NCBI GenBank assembly: GCA_009693045.1
Contig: SHXZ01000009.1
Location: 38,686-102,685, forward strand
Direction of reading: 5' to 3'
DNA: 64,000 bases
DNA from: Dehalococcoidia bacterium
GTDB lineage: Bacteria; Chloroflexota; Dehalococcoidia; Lucifugimonadales; SHYT01
Of this stretch, positions 51,456 to 60,917 are shown piece by piece. The notes beneath the pieces were generated by a model. The model saw only the letters and a program-made list of their open reading frames with translations. It did no database searches and was not told where the DNA came from. Within the stretch, counting starts at the first letter, position 1; each line of letters opens with the position of its first letter. Made by a program: the position numbers and the translations under genes.

Positions 51456-51485
51456 TGTAGGGGCGCAGCATGCTGCGCCCCTACG
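51456..51485. repeat. GTAGGGGCG-family palindromic repeat
   Basis: TGTAGGGGCGCAGCATGCTGCGCCCCTACG. Confidence 0.9.
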
Positions 51486-51518
51486 TTCAGGCTTGCCGGA
51501 CATGGGGATCGTGGGGTC

Positions 51519-52184
51519 TTATTCCGTGGGCCAGACGCGGTTGCCGCTGAAGGAGCGGACGCTCTTGATGCCGTCAAAGATGCGGCCAAGCTCGCGAAGC
51601 TTGGGGATCTTGGGCGCCCAGATCTCCCGCGCCTTGGCAGGTTCGTACTCCGACTCGTAGATCGCCAGGTACTTCCCGCCGGTCGTGGCCAGGTCCGTGC
51701 TTTCGTAGCGGTACGCTGTGTGGAACGCGCCGGTCTCCAGGATGTCCAGCAGGTGGACGTCGTCGTACCAGCGGTTGAACTCGGCCTCGCGGGCAGGGTC
51801 GCAGTTGGCCACGACGGCCATGACGCCGCAGACGGGGCGGCCCACGCGGGCCCGGTGCTCGCCGCCGATGCGCTTGAACGTGCCGGCGCCGATGCCCTTC
51901 ATGCCGGGAGCGAAGCGGCGGTCATCGCCGCGGGTCTGGCTGGCGGCGCGCATCACCTTGTTCGCCTCGTCGGGCTCCATCCCGGTCTCGTACGTGACGA
52001 GCGAGTAGCCCTCGCCAGGCTTTGCGTTGACGTTGGTGAACTGGATGGCGTGGTTCCAGATGCCGCCTGTGGTCACGTCCGGGATGTGGATGCGGCGGTA
52101 CCAGGTGTCAAACTCGCCCCGCTTGGCGAGGTCGTTGGGTTCGGTCAGCGCGAAGAGCAGAGCCTTGGGATAGCGTCCTTCCAT
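51519..52184 (-). CDS. Hypothetical protein, duplicated ferredoxin-like (EthD/DUF4286-type) architecture
   Basis: EFDTWYRRIHIPDV and EFNRWYDDVHLLDILETGAFHTAYRY repeated blocks. Confidence 0.6.
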   Translation of the reverse strand: MEGRYPKALLFALTEPNDLAKRGEFDTWYRRIHIPDVTTGGIWNHAIQFTNVNAKPGEGYSLVTYETGMEPDEANKVMRAASQTRGDDRRFAPGMKGIGAGTFKRIGGEHRARVGRPVCGVMAVVANCDPAREAEFNRWYDDVHLLDILETGAFHTAYRYESTDLATTGGKYLAIYESEYEPAKAREIWAPKIPKLRELGRIFDGIKSVRSFSGNRVWPTE

Positions 52185-52328
52185 GTGTTCCCCTCCTCGT
52201 ATGGTGCTGTGGTGTGGTGCAAGGGATTCCGGCCGCATTGTAGCACGCGTGAGCTTGAGTGCCCTACCCTCCCCGCGTCAGGGAGGGCAGGGGGAGAAGT
52301 TTCCCCACACCCTCTAGTCCTGCCTCTT

Positions 52329-53090
52329 CTACCCCACCCTCACTTCATCTCCCACGCGCACCACGCCCGGGCGCTCCACCGAGGCGTAGATGCCGAACCA
52401 CACCTTGCCGTCCTCACGGCGGTAGGAGGCGAGGGCACGCAAGGTGTCCGCATCGTTCTTGCCGGTGCGTGGGTTCAGGTTGGTCTGCGCGCAGCGGGCG
52501 TCGCGCATGGACACGCGCACTACCAGTTCCTTGCCGATGCACACGCGCTGGCCCACCCACTCGTCCTCTTCATGGGGCGCGCAGCCGGAGAGCAGCAGGT
52601 TGGGCCGGAAGCGTGCGCTCTCAAACGAGCCGTGCTCGCTCCCGCGACGGTTCAGCTCGTCCACTGACGCCTCGGACAGGAGCGAAACGGGAGCGATGTC
52701 CACGCACTGCCCCGGCGCGTCCGTGCGGACGATGCGCAGGGGCTGGCCGCAAAAGTTAGAGAGCAGCGAGTTCCACGCGCCCGCCAGCACGCAGCCGTGG
52801 AACGGCGTGCGGAAGACCAGGCCCTCCGCAGGCTCGCCCAGGGTGACTGGGCCTTCGGCCTTGCGCCCGTCGGGTAGAACGAGGGTGAGGCGCTCCGGTT
52901 CGGGCTGGTAGACAGCGCGAACGAGCGCCAGCGCGCCCACCTCGCGCGAGGTGACCATCCTGCCGTCGCCGTTGATGATCAGAAAGCGACGGTCTTCCAC
53001 GATGCCGCGCTCGGCCACGCGCACGGAGGTGGGCAATACCAGGGCCGTGGCCTTGACCGGGGCGATGGCGATCTCTTTGACGGTGATCAT
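52329..53090 (-). CDS. MOSC domain-containing protein
   Basis: RFLIINGDGRMVTSREVGALALVRA...RFRPNLLLSG...ARCAQTNLNPRTGKND. Confidence 0.88.
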   Translation of the reverse strand: MITVKEIAIAPVKATALVLPTSVRVAERGIVEDRRFLIINGDGRMVTSREVGALALVRAVYQPEPERLTLVLPDGRKAEGPVTLGEPAEGLVFRTPFHGCVLAGAWNSLLSNFCGQPLRIVRTDAPGQCVDIAPVSLLSEASVDELNRRGSEHGSFESARFRPNLLLSGCAPHEEDEWVGQRVCIGKELVVRVSMRDARCAQTNLNPRTGKNDADTLRALASYRREDGKVWFGIYASVERPGVVRVGDEVRVG

Positions 53091-53138
53091 GGCTTCCTTA
53101 GCGCGGCAGGCTTGCGAAAGGCGACCTGCCGCAGAGCG

Positions 53139-53167
53139 GTAGGGGCCGGCCTCAGACCCGCCCCTAC
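53139..53167. repeat. GTAGGGGCG-family palindromic repeat
   Basis: GTAGGGGCCGGCCTCAGACCCGCCCCTAC. Confidence 0.65.
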
Positions 53168-53192
53168 GATGGCACGGAGCCAGAGATGAGCG

Positions 53193-54920
53193 CTAGCTCG
53201 CCAGCACGGGCAGCTCAATGAACGAAGGCCGGCCGGCCGTGTGGTGCACGCGCTGCACCGCCGTGCGGCCCGTCGCCTCCTCCTGGATCTTGCCGCCCGT
53301 GTTGCTGTTGCGGTCAAAGCGCGGGAAGTTGGAGCTGCTGACCTCAACGCGCACGCGGTGGCCCGCTCTAAACAGATTCGCGGTGGCGACCAGGTCCACG
53401 GTGTACTCGTAGGGCTGGCCGGGGGCGAGCAGCACTTGCTTGTCGGTGCCCTGGCGGTAGCGGGCGCGGATGATGCCGTCGCAGAGGCCGACGGCCTTGC
53501 CGTCTGGTAGCACGTCCAGCAGCTTGGCGGTCCAGTCGGTGTCGCGGCCGTCGGTGGTCGCCCACAGGTGGACGGTGACGGGCCCGACGACCTTCAGGTC
53601 CTGCTGCAGGACGGGCGAGGTGTACACCAGCACGTCGTCGCGCTCCTCAAGGTCGCGCTGGTCGTGGGGGCCGGGCAGGTGAACGGCCATCATCAACGTG
53701 TTGCCGCCCTGGGTCGGCACCGGCCGGTCGGGATTGTACAGGAACACGTCGTCCGGCTGGTCGGAGGACGGGGTCTCGCGCGTGAGAACGCCGTCGCCGC
53801 GGAGGCTGTTGGCGGCGCCGCGCGACTGGAAGAACCACCGCTGCGTCGCGGCGCCGGGGATGGGCCAGCCGGTGGACTCCTGCCAGGTATTCGCGCCCAA
53901 GAGGAAGTACCGCACCGGCGCGCCCGTGTTGACGTCCTGCTTGCCCATCAGGTGGCGGTCAAACCACAGCTGGGCGTCCATCGGCAGCGGGGAGAAGCCC
54001 GCGGGGCCGGTCGCGCCGAAGTCCATCGCGCCCAGGTGCCGTTCGGCGCTGCCGTGCGCCCAGGGGCCGATGACCAGCTTCTGCGGCGCGAGGCTCGCCT
54101 TCGTCATCCCGACAAAGTTGCGCAGCGTCCCCGCGAGGAAGATGTCAAACCAGCCGCCGGAGTGCAGGCCCGCGACGCGCATGGAGCTGTGGCTGTCCGC
54201 CACCCGAATCTGGCGCCAGTACGCGTCATTCTCCGTGTGTCCGGTCCAGTCCTTCCACCACGGCGCCACGCCGGGTTCCGAGATGCCCGGAAGCGTCGTG
54301 AGCGGCCGGTGGGAGAGCGTCTCCTTCGCGTTGGCGATGGCCTGCGCGAGCCGCTGCCGCTTCTCTTGCGAGATCTGGCTGTCGGGTCGGATCAGCTGCG
54401 CCGCGGCCAGGCCCGCGCCCCACGTGCCCAGGAAGCCGAGTTGGAACGCGCCGCCGTGGTAGCTCCACGTCTCGTAGTACTCGTCCGTGGTGATGTGCGC
54501 GAAGACCGCGCGGAGGCCCGGCGGGTTGGAGCGCGCGCCGAGCAGCGTGGTCGCGCCGTAGTAGCTCGCGCCCATGAGCGCCGTGGCGCCGTTGCTCCAG
54601 GGCTGCTTGGCCGCCCACGCCACCGTGTCGTAGCCGTCGTTCGTCTCGGTCAGGTAGGGGGAGAACTCCCCCGCGGACTCGAACCGGCCTCGCGTATCCT
54701 GAACCACGACCACATAGCCGCGCTCGGCGAACTTCTGGTACGGCATCAGTACCGACAAGCTGCCTCCCGTGCCGCCTTCCTTGTTGTACGGCGTGCGGAC
54801 GACGATGACCGGCGCCTTGCCGCTCTCGGCTGGGCGGTAGATGTCGGCGTAGGTCGGGGTGCCGTCGCGGAGGCGGATCTCGCGGTTCTTTTCCACAATG
54901 GTGCTGAATTCCCTGGGCAT
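53193..54920 (-). CDS. CocE/NonD family hydrolase (X-Pro dipeptidyl-peptidase S15)
   Basis: VVRTPYNKEGG...VQDTRGRFESAGEFSP...NDGYDTVAWAAKQPWSNGATALMGASYYGATTL; start at MPREFSTIVEK. Confidence 0.92.
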   Translation of the reverse strand: MPREFSTIVEKNREIRLRDGTPTYADIYRPAESGKAPVIVVRTPYNKEGGTGGSLSVLMPYQKFAERGYVVVVQDTRGRFESAGEFSPYLTETNDGYDTVAWAAKQPWSNGATALMGASYYGATTLLGARSNPPGLRAVFAHITTDEYYETWSYHGGAFQLGFLGTWGAGLAAAQLIRPDSQISQEKRQRLAQAIANAKETLSHRPLTTLPGISEPGVAPWWKDWTGHTENDAYWRQIRVADSHSSMRVAGLHSGGWFDIFLAGTLRNFVGMTKASLAPQKLVIGPWAHGSAERHLGAMDFGATGPAGFSPLPMDAQLWFDRHLMGKQDVNTGAPVRYFLLGANTWQESTGWPIPGAATQRWFFQSRGAANSLRGDGVLTRETPSSDQPDDVFLYNPDRPVPTQGGNTLMMAVHLPGPHDQRDLEERDDVLVYTSPVLQQDLKVVGPVTVHLWATTDGRDTDWTAKLLDVLPDGKAVGLCDGIIRARYRQGTDKQVLLAPGQPYEYTVDLVATANLFRAGHRVRVEVSSSNFPRFDRNSNTGGKIQEEATGRTAVQRVHHTAGRPSFIELPVLAS

Positions 54921-55233
54921 GTTCGGCCTCCTCCCTCGGTTCAAGTTGCGCGGAGTATAGCACCGGCGGGTCTGGGCGACCAGTTGGAGGGGAGCATGGG
55001 CAGGGCCTCTTGCCTGCTGTGCCAGTTCTGAGACGAAGTGGCGACAATCCTTGGGAAGCGCGTCCCCAACCTCGTTCGTCCTGAGCCTTTCGCTCCGCTC
55101 AAGGGTAAACTCCGCGAACGGGCTTGTGGAAGGATGAGTGGGGTTGGGGGCAGGCACGGATATCACCGCCGCTGTCGGAAAGGATCGACATAAGAAGCTT
55201 AGAAAGTTCTCAGAAAACTACTATGCAAAGGTA

Positions 55234-55263
55234 TTGACAAACGACCAAGAATACACCTAAGAT
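55234..55263 (+). promoter_or_regulatory. Candidate sigma70-type promoter for ftsZ
   Basis: TTGACA - 18 nt - TAAGAT about 60 bp upstream of the ATG. Confidence 0.5.
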
Positions 55264-55322
55264 GCGGACAGGCTTTCCATAAATGCGCCCCGGACCACCG
55301 GGGCCTGTAGGAGGAGTAGATC

Positions 55323-56369
55323 ATGGCGACCACTGCGGAGCGTTCCTCGCGTGCCACAGCGCCCAAAGAGGCCCCGGCGTCCATAACCGTCGTCGGCGTC
55401 GGCGGCGGCGGTGTCAACGCCGTGCGCCGGATGCTCGGCGCTCGGGCTGTCCCCGGCGTGCGCTACATCGTCGCGAATACCGACGTCAAGTCGCTGGCGA
55501 GCGTTGAAGGCGCCACCAACATCCACCTCGGAGAGCGGGTCACCCACGGCCTGGGCGCGGGCGGCAACCCTGAGGTTGGCGCGTCGGCCGCGGACTCAGG
55601 CCGGCAAGCGCTTAAGAAGGCCATGGGCAAGTCAGACTTGGTGTTCCTGGTTGCCGGCATGGGTGGCGGCACCGGTACCGGCGCCGCGCCCGTCGTGGCG
55701 GAGGTCGCCAAGCAATTGGGCGCGCTCGTGGTCGGCGTCGTGACCACGCCGTTCTCGTTTGAGGGTGCCCGCAGGCTGGAAACGGCGCACGCGGGCATTT
55801 CGCGGCTGCGCGACATGGTGGACAACCTCATCGTCATCCACAACGACCGGCTGCTCCAGATGTTCAAGAAGGACGTCTCCATGGAAGACGCGCTCAAGAT
55901 GGCTGATGAGGCCGTCATGTTGGGCGTGCTCTCCGTGGCGGAGCTGGTCAACGTCCCGGGCGAGATCAACGTGGACCTGGCCGACGTGCGGGCGATCATG
56001 AAACAGCCGGGCCAGGCCCTTATGGCGATCGGCGAAGGCAAGGGCCCTGGCGGTCTGGTTGAGGCGGCCCGGCATGCCGTGAGCAATCCGCTGCTGGATA
56101 TTTCCATCGACGGCGCCAAGGGTGTCCTGTTCAACGTCAACGGCGGGCCCGCCATGACGCTCGGCGAGGTGAACGCCACCGGCGAGTTCCTCGCCTCCAA
56201 GGTAGACCACAGCGCCATGATCTTCTTCGGCATGGTGAACGACAAGGCGATGGAGGAGCGGGCTCGCATCACGATCATCGCGACGGGCATCCCGCAGAAG
56301 TCCAAGGTGGTTCCGAACCCGAGCAACCTCGGGGCGTCGGCGATCAACCTGGGAGCGCCGATCCACTAG
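55323..56369 (+). CDS. ftsZ: Cell division protein FtsZ
   Basis: Tubulin signature GMGGGTGTGAAPVVAE; GGGGVNAVRRM; synergy-loop region. Confidence 0.95.
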   Translation: MATTAERSSRATAPKEAPASITVVGVGGGGVNAVRRMLGARAVPGVRYIVANTDVKSLASVEGATNIHLGERVTHGLGAGGNPEVGASAADSGRQALKKAMGKSDLVFLVAGMGGGTGTGAAPVVAEVAKQLGALVVGVVTTPFSFEGARRLETAHAGISRLRDMVDNLIVIHNDRLLQMFKKDVSMEDALKMADEAVMLGVLSVAELVNVPGEINVDLADVRAIMKQPGQALMAIGEGKGPGGLVEAARHAVSNPLLDISIDGAKGVLFNVNGGPAMTLGEVNATGEFLASKVDHSAMIFFGMVNDKAMEERARITIIATGIPQKSKVVPNPSNLGASAINLGAPIH

Positions 56370-56397
56370 GGCAGCGGCGCAAACGCAATGAGCGTGA

Positions 56398-56440
56398 AGC
56401 AGGGCGTCCTTCTTTGGGAGGACGCCCTGCTGGCGTTTTG
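56398..56440 (+). terminator. Rho-independent terminator downstream of ftsZ
   Basis: AGCAGGGCGTCCT-TCTTTGGG-AGGACGCCCTGCT then GGCGTTTTG. Confidence 0.8.
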
Positions 56441-56676
56441 TGGTTGCCGCGCAATCAGATAGATGGCAGCCAAGGATCACGAGGTTTCTGGGGACGCGCG
56501 CGCCCAGCCCTATTCGTCCTGAGCTTGTCGAAGAAGGGTGAACGGTGCTGGGACGCAGGCACGGCTGTAGCCGCCACGCCCAATGAGCGTTGGTGTCAAG
56601 GGGTGTCCTTCAACGGAGGGACTTCGCTGCAACCGGGTGGCCAGCGATGAGCAAGGGTGGCGCGAGAGTCCGAGGC

Positions 56677-57954
56677 CTACAGCTTCCGCACGGCCGGCAG
56701 CAGCACAAACGCGGCGGCGACAAACACCAGGCCGGCGATTCCCAGGATCGTGAGCGCCCAGGCGGCGCTGAGCCACTCAGCGAGGATGCCGCTGATGAGG
56801 CCGCCGAGCGGGATGACGGCAGTGTCCAGCGTGTTGAGGCTCAGCACGCGGCCTCGCATCCTGTCCGGCACCATGAGCTGGATCGTGGCGTTGTTCAGCG
56901 AGAAGTACACCATCTGGCACGCGCCCTGGATTCCCAGCACCACGAGGGCGAGGGGGAGGGAGCGCGTCCAGGAGAAGACGATGGACATGCTGATGGCGAC
57001 GCTGAGGGCGACGTAGAAGACCCTGGCCTTTTTCCGGACGTCGCCCACGCTGGCGAGGCCCAGGGTGCCGATGAGCGAGCCGGCCCCGATGGCGGTGAAC
57101 ATCACGCCGAACCCCGTCGCGCCCATGTGGAAGTAGTCCTTCGCGAAGATGGGCATCAGCGCGTTGATGGGGAAGATGAAGAGCATGGGGACGAGGCCGA
57201 GGATGATGAGGGACAGGACGGTCTTATCCTTGACGACGTAGCGGAAGCCTTCGCCCATTGACGCGAAGAATCGTGGCCTCTGCGCCGATAGGGAGTCAGG
57301 GTCGCGAAACAGTTTCAGCGGCAGGACCATGACGAAGGTGCCCACATAGCAGCCGGCCTGGATAAAGAAGTTGCCGGCCATGCCGATGAGGCCGATGAGG
57401 TAGCCGCCGACCGCCGGGCCGATGACGCGGGTGATGTTGAAGGAGACCGCCCCCAGGGCCACGGCGTTGACGAGGTCTTTGCGGGGCACCACGTTGGCGA
57501 TTGCGGTCTGGCGAGCGACCTGGTTGAAGCCCGTGCCAGTGCCGATGAGCAGGGTGAAGGCAAAGATGTGCCAGACCTGGACCCGGTGCAGCCCGACGTC
57601 AACGGCGAAGAGGGTGGCGACGATGGCAAGGAAGACCTGCGTGACCGCCATGATGACTTTGCGGTCAACCAGGTCTGAAAGCACGCCAGCGAAGGGCGCC
57701 GTGACGGCAAAGGGAATGGTGCGGACGCCGTTGATCAACCCCAGCATAATTGCGGAGCTAGTGAGGTCGTACACGAGCCAGCTCAGCGTCACCTGTTGAA
57801 TCCACATGGCGCCGCTGCCGAAGAAGTTCCCGGCCCAGAGGTAGCGGAAACTTGGGTACTTGAGGGCTGAGAACGTTCTGGCGGCGGCGCCACGGCGGCG
57901 AGTATCACGCTCAGCGGGCGAGGAGATGGCGCTCGCCGGAAAAGCGGTCGCCAT
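56677..57954 (-). CDS. MFS transporter (EntS-like)
   Basis: FRYLWAGNFFGSGAMWIQQVTLSWLVYDLTSSAIMLGLINGVRTIPFAVTAPFAGVLSDLVDRK. Confidence 0.92.
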   Translation of the reverse strand: MATAFPASAISSPAERDTRRRGAAARTFSALKYPSFRYLWAGNFFGSGAMWIQQVTLSWLVYDLTSSAIMLGLINGVRTIPFAVTAPFAGVLSDLVDRKVIMAVTQVFLAIVATLFAVDVGLHRVQVWHIFAFTLLIGTGTGFNQVARQTAIANVVPRKDLVNAVALGAVSFNITRVIGPAVGGYLIGLIGMAGNFFIQAGCYVGTFVMVLPLKLFRDPDSLSAQRPRFFASMGEGFRYVVKDKTVLSLIILGLVPMLFIFPINALMPIFAKDYFHMGATGFGVMFTAIGAGSLIGTLGLASVGDVRKKARVFYVALSVAISMSIVFSWTRSLPLALVVLGIQGACQMVYFSLNNATIQLMVPDRMRGRVLSLNTLDTAVIPLGGLISGILAEWLSAAWALTILGIAGLVFVAAAFVLLPAVRKL

Positions 57955-58117
57955 CGGGGCTTGAGGTAGGGGGGCCGATAGGGATGACGGTCCGCCTGCC
58001 GGTAAACGTGGAGAGTCTCGTTCGTCGGTGTCCAGGGCGCGCCTTCTTCGTTATTCAACCGCCAGGGCAACACGTGTAGCAGCCCTGGCGGGGAGTTGGT
58101 GGGCCGGTTGGCGTTGG

Positions 58118-58489
58118 TTAGAGTTTGGCAGGCTGCGGAAGCACGGCCTTTGCGGTCTCAACCAGCTGCGCAAAGGCCGCGGGTTCGTCCACGGCGAGAG
58201 CGGCGAGGTTCTTGCGGTCCAGACCAACGCCTGCGTGCTTGAGCCCGTTGATGAACTGACTGTAGGTGAGGCCCAGGTCACGGGCCGCAGCGTTGATGCG
58301 CAGGATCCAGAGCTTGCGGAAGTCGCCCTTGCGCTCGCGACGGTGCGCGTACGCGTACATCATCGCGTGGAGCACGCCCTCGCGGGCCGGTTTGTAGTGG
58401 CGCCCCCTGGCACCCTGGAAGCCGCTCGCCAGCTTCAGCACCTTGCGGTGGCGGCGGGACTTGGTCATTCCGCGTTTGACACGGGCCAC
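58118..58489 (-). CDS. rplT: 50S ribosomal protein L20
   Basis: [70 protein letters not shown]. Confidence 0.97.
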   Translation of the reverse strand: MARVKRGMTKSRRHRKVLKLASGFQGARGRHYKPAREGVLHAMMYAYAHRRERKGDFRKLWILRINAAARDLGLTYSQFINGLKHAGVGLDRKNLAALAVDEPAAFAQLVETAKAVLPQPAKL

Positions 58490-58498
58490 GGTTACACC

Positions 58499-58771
58499 TC
58501 ACTCAATGGGCGTGGACAGATCAGGTGGCGTCTCTGCGCCGGGGTGCTTACGTCTTGTCGTGTGGGGAAGCAGCTTGCGGATGCGTTTGTTGAAGCCGCC
58601 CTCGATGAGCAGCTTCGCCCCGAACTGCTTCCTCACCTTGGAGGACTTGTGGCGGCGAAGGTGGCTCCTGCCGATCTTGAGCCGCATCAGCTTGCCGGTG
58701 CCGGTGACGTGGATACGAGAGGCGGTCGCCTTGTGGGTCTTAAGCTTCGGCCCCTTTTGCTTCTTGCTCAC
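58499..58771 (-). CDS. rpmI: 50S ribosomal protein L35
   Basis: PKLKTHKATASRIHVTGTGKLMRLKIGRSHLRRHKSSKVRKQ; GTG start overlapping infC. Confidence 0.92.
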   Translation of the reverse strand: MSKKQKGPKLKTHKATASRIHVTGTGKLMRLKIGRSHLRRHKSSKVRKQFGAKLLIEGGFNKRIRKLLPHTTRRKHPGAETPPDLSTPIE

Positions 58772-59297
58772 TTGTCTGTCCTTCGCTGGCAGCTTTCGTT
58801 TCGCGCTTGGGCAGAGGCGCCAGGATGAGGCTGAGGAAGCGGCCTTCCATGAGAGGCGCGGCCTCCAGTTTGCCATCGTCCTTCAGTGCTTCGGTCAGGG
58901 CTTTCAGGATCGTAACGCCGCGCTCCGGGTGCTGCATCTCGCGGCCGCGGAACATGATGGACAGCTTGACCTTGTGCCGGTCCGACAGGAGCTCGCGGGC
59001 GTGACGCAGTTTGGCCTCTCGGTCGTGGACGGCTATCCTTGGGCGAAAACGGATCTCGCTGAGGGACGTGGAGCGCTGGGTGCGCTTGGCCTCGCGCTCC
59101 TTCTTCTCCTGCTCAAACCGAAACCGCCCATAGTCCATGATGCGGCATACCGGCGGCACTGCGGTTGGAGCCACTTCCACGAGATCAAGGCCCTTTTCTT
59201 GCGCAAGCTGCAGGGCCTGGAACGTGGGCATCACACCCAACTGCTCTCCGTCATCGATGATGACGCGGACTTCGCGGATGCGGATCTGGTTGTTCAC
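58740..59297 (-). CDS. infC: Translation initiation factor IF-3
   Basis: NNQIRIREVRVIIDDGEQLGVMPTFQALQLAQEKGLDLVEVAPTAVPPVCRIMDYGRFRFEQEKK; GTG start. Confidence 0.96.
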   Translation of the reverse strand: MNNQIRIREVRVIIDDGEQLGVMPTFQALQLAQEKGLDLVEVAPTAVPPVCRIMDYGRFRFEQEKKEREAKRTQRSTSLSEIRFRPRIAVHDREAKLRHARELLSDRHKVKLSIMFRGREMQHPERGVTILKALTEALKDDGKLEAAPLMEGRFLSLILAPLPKRETKAASEGQTSEQEAKGAEA

Positions 59298-59460
59298 GCG
59301 GTAGTCTCGCCCTGGAATGGCCGATCACCTCCCTGGGTTGCCTCAAGAGTTCGGGTGCCGACGTGCCTGATAGCATACCACGCAGCGGCGTGGCGCTCAA
59401 GATGGGCGCTTAGTGAGCGTCATCTTGCAAATGCTTCGCAGAACGCCCTGCGAACAGACG

Positions 59461-59490
59461 TGTAGGGGCGAGGCACGCCTCGCCCCTACA
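59461..59490. repeat. GTAGGGGCG-family palindromic repeat (perfect 14-bp stem)
   Basis: TGTAGGGGCGAGGC-AC-GCCTCGCCCCTACA. Confidence 0.95.
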
Positions 59491-59590
59491 CGTCGCGAAC
59501 CGATGCCATGTTGATGCACGCTTGCGATGCGATGAGGGACGTGAGGGAAGACACGCAACCACGGGCGTCCGCAATGGGCAGCGCCGAGTA

Positions 59591-60580
59591 CTAGCGCAGT
59601 GTGGCCGGGATCGTGGCCGGAGCGGGGCGAGTCTTCGCAGGACTGTCGTGCGCGATGCCGACGCACTCGCACAGCGCGGCGACGCGGCGTCGGCGCAACA
59701 GGCCGGTGAGGTCGCGGAGTACCTGCCACGACGCTTGCGGGTCGGCGAAGTTGGCCGTACCCACCTGCACCGCCGTCGCGCCCGCCATCAGGAACTCCAG
59801 CGCGTCCTCGCCGGTGGTGACGCCGCCCACGCCGATGATGGGCACGCGCACGGCTTCGTAGACGCGGAACACGGCCGCTAGCGCTACGGGCTTGAGCGCT
59901 GGGCCGGAAACGCCGCCGCGTTTCGCGCCCAGGACGGGGCGCGCGGTGTCCTGGTCAATCGTCATGCCGATGAGCGTGTTGACGAGCGTGAGGGCATCGG
60001 CACCTGCGTCCTCCACGGCCCGTGCAACAGCCACGATGTCGGTCACGTTGGGGGAGAGCTTGACGATGACCGGCAGCGTAGTGCGCTCCTTGACGCGCGC
60101 CGTGACCTCGGCGGCGAGGTCACGGCTCTGGGCGAACTCCAGGCCGCCCTCAATGTTGGGGCAGCTCACGTTCACCTCAATGGCTGCCACGCCGGGCACG
60201 CCCTCAATCATGGACGCGAGCTGTGCGAAGTCGCTGGCGCGCTCCCCCGCGATGCTGAGGACGACGGGCACGCGCCACGTTGCCCACTGCGGGGCCTTGT
60301 CGCGGAGCACGGCGTCAATCCCTGGGTTGGCGAGGCCGATGGAGTTAAGCATCCACCCCCAACCCTGGGCCATGCGCGGTTGCGGGTTACCGGCGCGGGG
60401 GAGAAGCGTGGTGGTCTTGGCGACGACCGCGCCGAGGCCCTGGAAGTTGGCAGTGGGAGGCAGGCCGTCGCCGTAGCCGTCGGCGCCGAAGGTGCCCGAG
60501 GCGATCATGACGGGGTTGTGGAGCTGCAGGGCGCGCGGGTGGCCCTCAGGGAGGGTGAGCGAGAGGTCAATGGCGGGCAT
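59591..60580 (-). CDS. pyrD: Dihydroorotate dehydrogenase
   Basis: NPVMIASGTFG...EVNVSCPN...PVIVKLSPNVTDIV...PIIGVGGVTTGEDALEFLMAGATAVQVGTA. Confidence 0.93.
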   Translation of the reverse strand: MPAIDLSLTLPEGHPRALQLHNPVMIASGTFGADGYGDGLPPTANFQGLGAVVAKTTTLLPRAGNPQPRMAQGWGWMLNSIGLANPGIDAVLRDKAPQWATWRVPVVLSIAGERASDFAQLASMIEGVPGVAAIEVNVSCPNIEGGLEFAQSRDLAAEVTARVKERTTLPVIVKLSPNVTDIVAVARAVEDAGADALTLVNTLIGMTIDQDTARPVLGAKRGGVSGPALKPVALAAVFRVYEAVRVPIIGVGGVTTGEDALEFLMAGATAVQVGTANFADPQASWQVLRDLTGLLRRRRVAALCECVGIAHDSPAKTRPAPATIPATLR

Positions 60581-60917
60581 GGCGGCCTCCACGGACGATT
60601 GTACCACTGAGGCCGTATCCGATACCGATGGACATGGGGAACCCTCTTTACACAGAGGGTTCCCCAAACCTCTCCCAGAAAACCTTGGCACCGATCATTT
60701 GGGGAGGGTTTGGATGGCCTCTACGCTACATCTCGCAGGGTCATGAAGTGGTGGAACGTCTGGCGGGCCTAGAGAAGCAGTGGTGCAGCCGGTAGGAATC
60801 CCCTTATTTGACGTAGGCTCCTACGACCGCTTTCAAAATCGGTGCTGCCCGCGGCACGAGTTCGCCCTCCTGGTCTGGATAGCGGATGGTCCTGAGGTGG
60901 TACCGGCCTGGGCTACC

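Noticed and set aside
51252-52667. 471-aa plus-strand ORF over three minus-strand genes
   Set aside because: Spans unrelated genes in antisense; shadow ORF
53568-55031. 487-aa plus-strand ORF opposite the CocE/NonD hydrolase
   Set aside because: Antisense shadow ORF; strong S15-family protein on the other strand
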